Below, piece after piece: positions 6,544 through 8,688 of a DNA stretch of 8,688 nt; positions within the stretch are counted from its first letter, which is position 1; every line of letters begins with the position of its first letter. The position numbers and the translations under genes were made by a program. The notes under the pieces were generated by a model, which worked only from the letters and a program-made list of their open reading frames with translations, was not told the DNA's origin and made no database searches. The stretch is from assembly GCA_015484935.1 (NCBI GenBank), contig WFUQ01000266.1, forward strand, positions 1 through 8,688. The letters run 5' to 3'. This DNA comes from Gammaproteobacteria bacterium. Lineage in GTDB: Bacteria > Pseudomonadota > Gammaproteobacteria > SZUA-229.

Positions 6544-7179
6544 ATGGCTGAAGAACTTAAATCCCCCATGGCGAGACGTTTTCGCGGCTTCATGCCAGTA
6601 GTCGTCGATGTCGAAACCGGTGGTTTCGACCACAAGAAAGACGCGCTGCTGGAAGTCGCTGCGGTGCTGCTCACCATCGACGAGACCGGCAAGATGAGTC
6701 CGGGCGAACACTACATGGCCCATGTCGAACCTTTCGAAGGTGCCAACATGGACCCGGCCTCACTGGAGATAACCGGCATCGACCCCTATCATCCGTTCCG
6801 CATGGCGAAGAAAGAGGATGTCGCGATACGCGAGATGTTTCGCTTCGTCGGCAAAGACATGAAACAACAGGGTTGCAGCCGCGCCATCATGATCGGTCAC
6901 AACACCATCATGGACCTCAATTTCGTCAATGCCTGTGCCGAGCGCAACAAGGTATCGCGTAATCCATTCCACCCTTTCAGCATCTTCGATACCGTCAGCT
7001 TTGCCGGATTGGCATACGGTCAGACCGTGCTCTCCCGGGCGGTACAGGCGGCCGGAATCGAATGGGATAATGACGAGGCCCATTCGGCATTGTATGACGC
7101 CACCAAGACAGCCGAGCTGTTCTGCACCATCGTTAATCGATGGTGTGATGCCGCTGGTCCGGTATGGAGCCAGCCTTAG
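6544..7179 (+). CDS. rnt: Ribonuclease T
   Basis: RNase T is a DEDDh 3'-to-5' exonuclease that trims tRNA CCA ends and matures stable RNA 3' termini; it acts as a homodimer. The 211-residue protein (E. coli about 215) shows Exo I as VVDVETGGFD with Asp22 and Glu24, Exo II as GHNTIMDLNFVN with Asp124, and Exo III as DEAHSALYDATKTAELF with His180 and Asp185. These match the E. coli catalytic residues with an offset of one. The basic N-terminal stretch MARRFRGFMPVV and the C-terminal WCDAAGPVW are typical. The gene starts 2 bp after the pyrC stop. The purine-rich end of pyrC (GGAAAACTAAGG) probably supplies the ribosome-binding site, so the two are translationally close. Intact. Confidence 0.97.
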   Translation: MAEELKSPMARRFRGFMPVVVDVETGGFDHKKDALLEVAAVLLTIDETGKMSPGEHYMAHVEPFEGANMDPASLEITGIDPYHPFRMAKKEDVAIREMFRFVGKDMKQQGCSRAIMIGHNTIMDLNFVNACAERNKVSRNPFHPFSIFDTVSFAGLAYGQTVLSRAVQAAGIEWDNDEAHSALYDATKTAELFCTIVNRWCDAAGPVWSQP

Positions 7180-7218
7180 CCTTTCAGTTGGCCATAACCC
7201 CGGCAATTAAGGGAATTA

Positions 7219-7251
7219 TTGACTATATTTCATAGGATTGGTGTTAACACC
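7219..7251 (+). promoter_or_regulatory. Candidate promoter with palindromic operator before the response regulator
   Basis: TTGACT (7219-7224) matches five of six bases of a -35. At 17 bp the -10 position falls in TGTTAA (7242-7247), a weak match, inside a perfect 12-bp palindrome GGTGTTAACACC (7240-7251). A palindrome over the -10 is the usual place for a repressor site. The regulator's start codon is 32 bp further on. Confidence 0.35.
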
Positions 7252-7283
7252 CGATTCTTTGAAACACAAGGAACAAGCCGTAA

Positions 7284-8234
7284 ATGAGCATGCCAGATCT
7301 ATCCATCATCATCGTAGACGACCTGCAATTCAGTCGTATCGTAGTCAAGACCGCACTGAAGAAAGCCGGTTACAAAGGCGTGCGTATGGCCGACAGCGCC
7401 ACCATGGCGCTCGATATGATGGCGGAACAACCCGCAGACGTGATACTGGCCGACTGGATGATGCCAGAGATGGACGGTCTGCAACTCACCGACCACATCC
7501 GTCAACAGGACGAGGAAGACGGCACCTATACCGCCATCATCCTGTTCACCGCCAATGAAGGCGTGGAATACATGGTGCAGGCGTTCGAACACGGTGTCGA
7601 TGACTATCTGCGCAAACCCCCTAATCCACATGAACTGTCAGCACGCGTCAATGCGGCCGCACGCATCGCGGCCATGCAGAACGATCTGCTGGAGACCTCA
7701 CGCCAGATGGAGAGCACCATCCGCCGTCTGGAAGAAGTCGCCATGATCGACCCGCTGACCGGTGCCGGCAACCAGCGCATGCTGCATTCGGAACTGGACG
7801 CGCATCTGGTGCAGGCATCCTCCAGAAACGGTGGTGTCTGTGTCGCCATGGTCAGACTCAACGAATTCGACGAACTGAAACAACAACACAGTGATGCGAT
7901 CACAGACGAAATTCTAGTTAGTCTGTACCGGCGCTTACGCCGCTCGGTAAGACCGACCGACACGGTCACCCGCCTGGAAGATGACATGTTCGCACTGGTG
8001 ATGCACCACACGAATGTCGATAATTTCAAATCTTCAGCTATGGAACGCATCCTCACCAGCATCGACCAACGCGCCATCAAAACCCAGGCTGGTGATATCG
8101 AAGTCAGCGGTGCCATCGGCGTGCATTATTATCGTGGTGACACCGACCTCATCGACAAAGAAGATATGATCAACCATGCCAAAGAAAAACTGGAACAGGC
8201 ACAACAGAGTCCGGAAGAAAAAATCGCATTCTGA
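7284..8234 (+). CDS. Response regulator with REC domain and degenerate GGDEF domain
   Basis: The 316-residue protein has a receiver domain at about 5-125: acidic pair Asp12/Asp13, phospho-acceptor Asp57 in ADWMMPEMDG, Thr89 and Lys111 (LRKPP), so it should accept a phosphate. A short helical linker (about 126-153) leads to a GGDEF-type domain that begins DPLTGAGNQRML (156-167). The signature that should read R-Y-G-G-D-E-F is R-L-E-D-D-M-F (230-236): both glycines and the catalytic glutamate are lost, so diguanylate cyclase activity is unlikely. RPTD (223-226), five residues before the signature, keeps the RxxD inhibitory c-di-GMP site spacing. It may therefore sense c-di-GMP or work by protein contact. 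The SD AAGGAA (7268-7273) supports the start at 7284. No histidine kinase is adjacent. Confidence 0.93.
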   Translation: MSMPDLSIIIVDDLQFSRIVVKTALKKAGYKGVRMADSATMALDMMAEQPADVILADWMMPEMDGLQLTDHIRQQDEEDGTYTAIILFTANEGVEYMVQAFEHGVDDYLRKPPNPHELSARVNAAARIAAMQNDLLETSRQMESTIRRLEEVAMIDPLTGAGNQRMLHSELDAHLVQASSRNGGVCVAMVRLNEFDELKQQHSDAITDEILVSLYRRLRRSVRPTDTVTRLEDDMFALVMHHTNVDNFKSSAMERILTSIDQRAIKTQAGDIEVSGAIGVHYYRGDTDLIDKEDMINHAKEKLEQAQQSPEEKIAF

Positions 8235-8287
8235 TCAACCAGTAAACAGTACCTTCAAATTTAGCTTCATCTCAAAACATCATCTGA

Positions 8288-8439
8288 ATTTCGTCATCCC
8301 CGTATGCTGTTAGCGGGGCTGCATCGTTCAACTTTGGCGGGGCATGGATTCCCGCTACAAACATGCGGGAATGACGGGCTAGGTGTATTTTGTTTTATTC
8401 GCGTACCTTCGCGTGCTTCGCGGCTGATCATCACAAAGT
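8288..8439. repeat. Palindromic intergenic element, copy 1 (152 bp)
   Basis: Copy 1 of a direct repeat that recurs exactly 249 bp downstream. Its first 89 bp hold a long imperfect hairpin (8292-8376). The outer arms are CGTCATCCCCGTATG and CATGCGGGAATGACG, which pair with one mismatch and one wobble. The inner arms are near 8312-8324 and 8344-8356. The remaining part (8377-8439) is a T-rich stretch and then TTCGCG-containing near-repeats (8399-8422). There is no transposase or coding frame. It resembles the small non-autonomous 'CGTCAT...ATGACG' repeats scattered in many proteobacterial genomes. Confidence 0.85.
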
Positions 8440-8536
8440 ATTCTATGGCAGATAATATCTACCCTGCCAAATCAGTAAAATTACCCACTCACTTTTAAAA
8501 CTCCATCCCGGTTTCTCCATATCCACCCTTCCCCAT

Positions 8537-8688
8537 ATTTCGTCATCCCCGCGTGCTGTTAGCGAAGATCCATCGTTCAACTTTAGCGGGACATGGATTC
8601 CCGCTACAAACATGCGGGAATGACGGGGTAGGTGTATTTTGTTTTATTCGCGTACCTTCGCGTGCTTCGCGGCTAATCATCACAAAGT
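8537..8688. repeat. Palindromic intergenic element, copy 2 (152 bp, reaches the window edge)
   Basis: Same orientation as copy 1, with about ten substitutions and no insertion or deletion, i.e. roughly 93% identity by direct comparison. The hairpin spans 8541-8625. The match to copy 1 runs to the last base of the window, so the true right boundary of the element cannot be seen from this copy. Confidence 0.85.

Larger units (their letters stand above)
8235..8688. other. Gene-free stretch carrying two repeat copies
   Basis: No credible coding region is present after the response regulator. A 53-bp AT-rich segment (8235-8287) has no clear terminator, so the hairpin of the first repeat copy may end the regulator's transcript. 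Between the copies (8440-8536) lie 97 bp of unique, C- and T-rich sequence in which I see no further feature. Confidence 0.7.

Noticed and set aside
7604..8116. 170-residue minus-strand frame opposite the response regulator
   Set aside because: It is Ser/Arg-rich low-complexity sequence antisense to a clear REC-GGDEF gene.
8304..8498. 64-residue plus-strand frame across the first repeat copy
   Set aside because: Most of it is the translated hairpin repeat, with no SD and no protein-like pattern outside the repeat.
8288..8688. CRISPR array
   Set aside because: There are only two units, each 152 bp with a long hairpin and a 97-bp spacer. This does not fit CRISPR repeat or spacer sizes, and no cas gene is present.

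Overview
The gene content points to a gammaproteobacterium with moderate, roughly balanced GC. The window carries Mpl (murein tripeptide recycling), a bacterial UbiX, a YcgN/UPF0260-type cysteine-cluster protein, a class II PyrC and RNase T, a combination typical of that class. I cannot name the genus. Most genes are conserved housekeeping genes. The accessory material is one large lipoprotein gene, an unclassified membrane protein, a response regulator with a degenerate GGDEF domain, and a pair of repeat elements at the right edge.

Layout. Positions 1-93 look like the tail of a plus-strand gene that enters from the left. Facing it on the minus strand is a possible small secreted protein (71-229). 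Then come ycgN-like (282-704) and ubiX (726-1340), both minus and probably co-transcribed from the 1341-1564 gap. A plus-strand lipoprotein gene (1565-3448) follows, ending at a strong hairpin terminator (3471-3506) that it shares, tail to tail, with mpl (3542-4897, minus). Upstream of mpl, 16 bp away, is a five-helix membrane protein (4914-5423, minus). A 59-bp divergent gap separates it from pyrC (5483-6541) and rnt (6544-7179), which are plus strand and 2 bp apart. A REC plus degenerate-GGDEF regulator (7284-8234) follows with its own leader. The last 450 bp hold no credible gene but contain two direct copies (8288-8439 and 8537-8688) of a 152-bp element with a long internal hairpin.

Functions. 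pyrC (pyrimidine synthesis) and rnt (RNA 3'-end trimming and turnover) form a tight pair. mpl recycles cell-wall peptides, and ubiX makes the prenylated flavin used by UbiD in ubiquinone synthesis. In pseudomonads mpl and ubiX are direct neighbours, so the lipoprotein gene looks like an insertion on the opposite strand into an older mpl-ubiX-ycgN arrangement. I see no defence system, CRISPR array, tRNA or intact transposase. The observations most worth a second look are the lipoprotein islet, the GGDEF domain that keeps its I-site but has lost its catalytic signature, and the paired repeat whose differences preserve an RNA hairpin.
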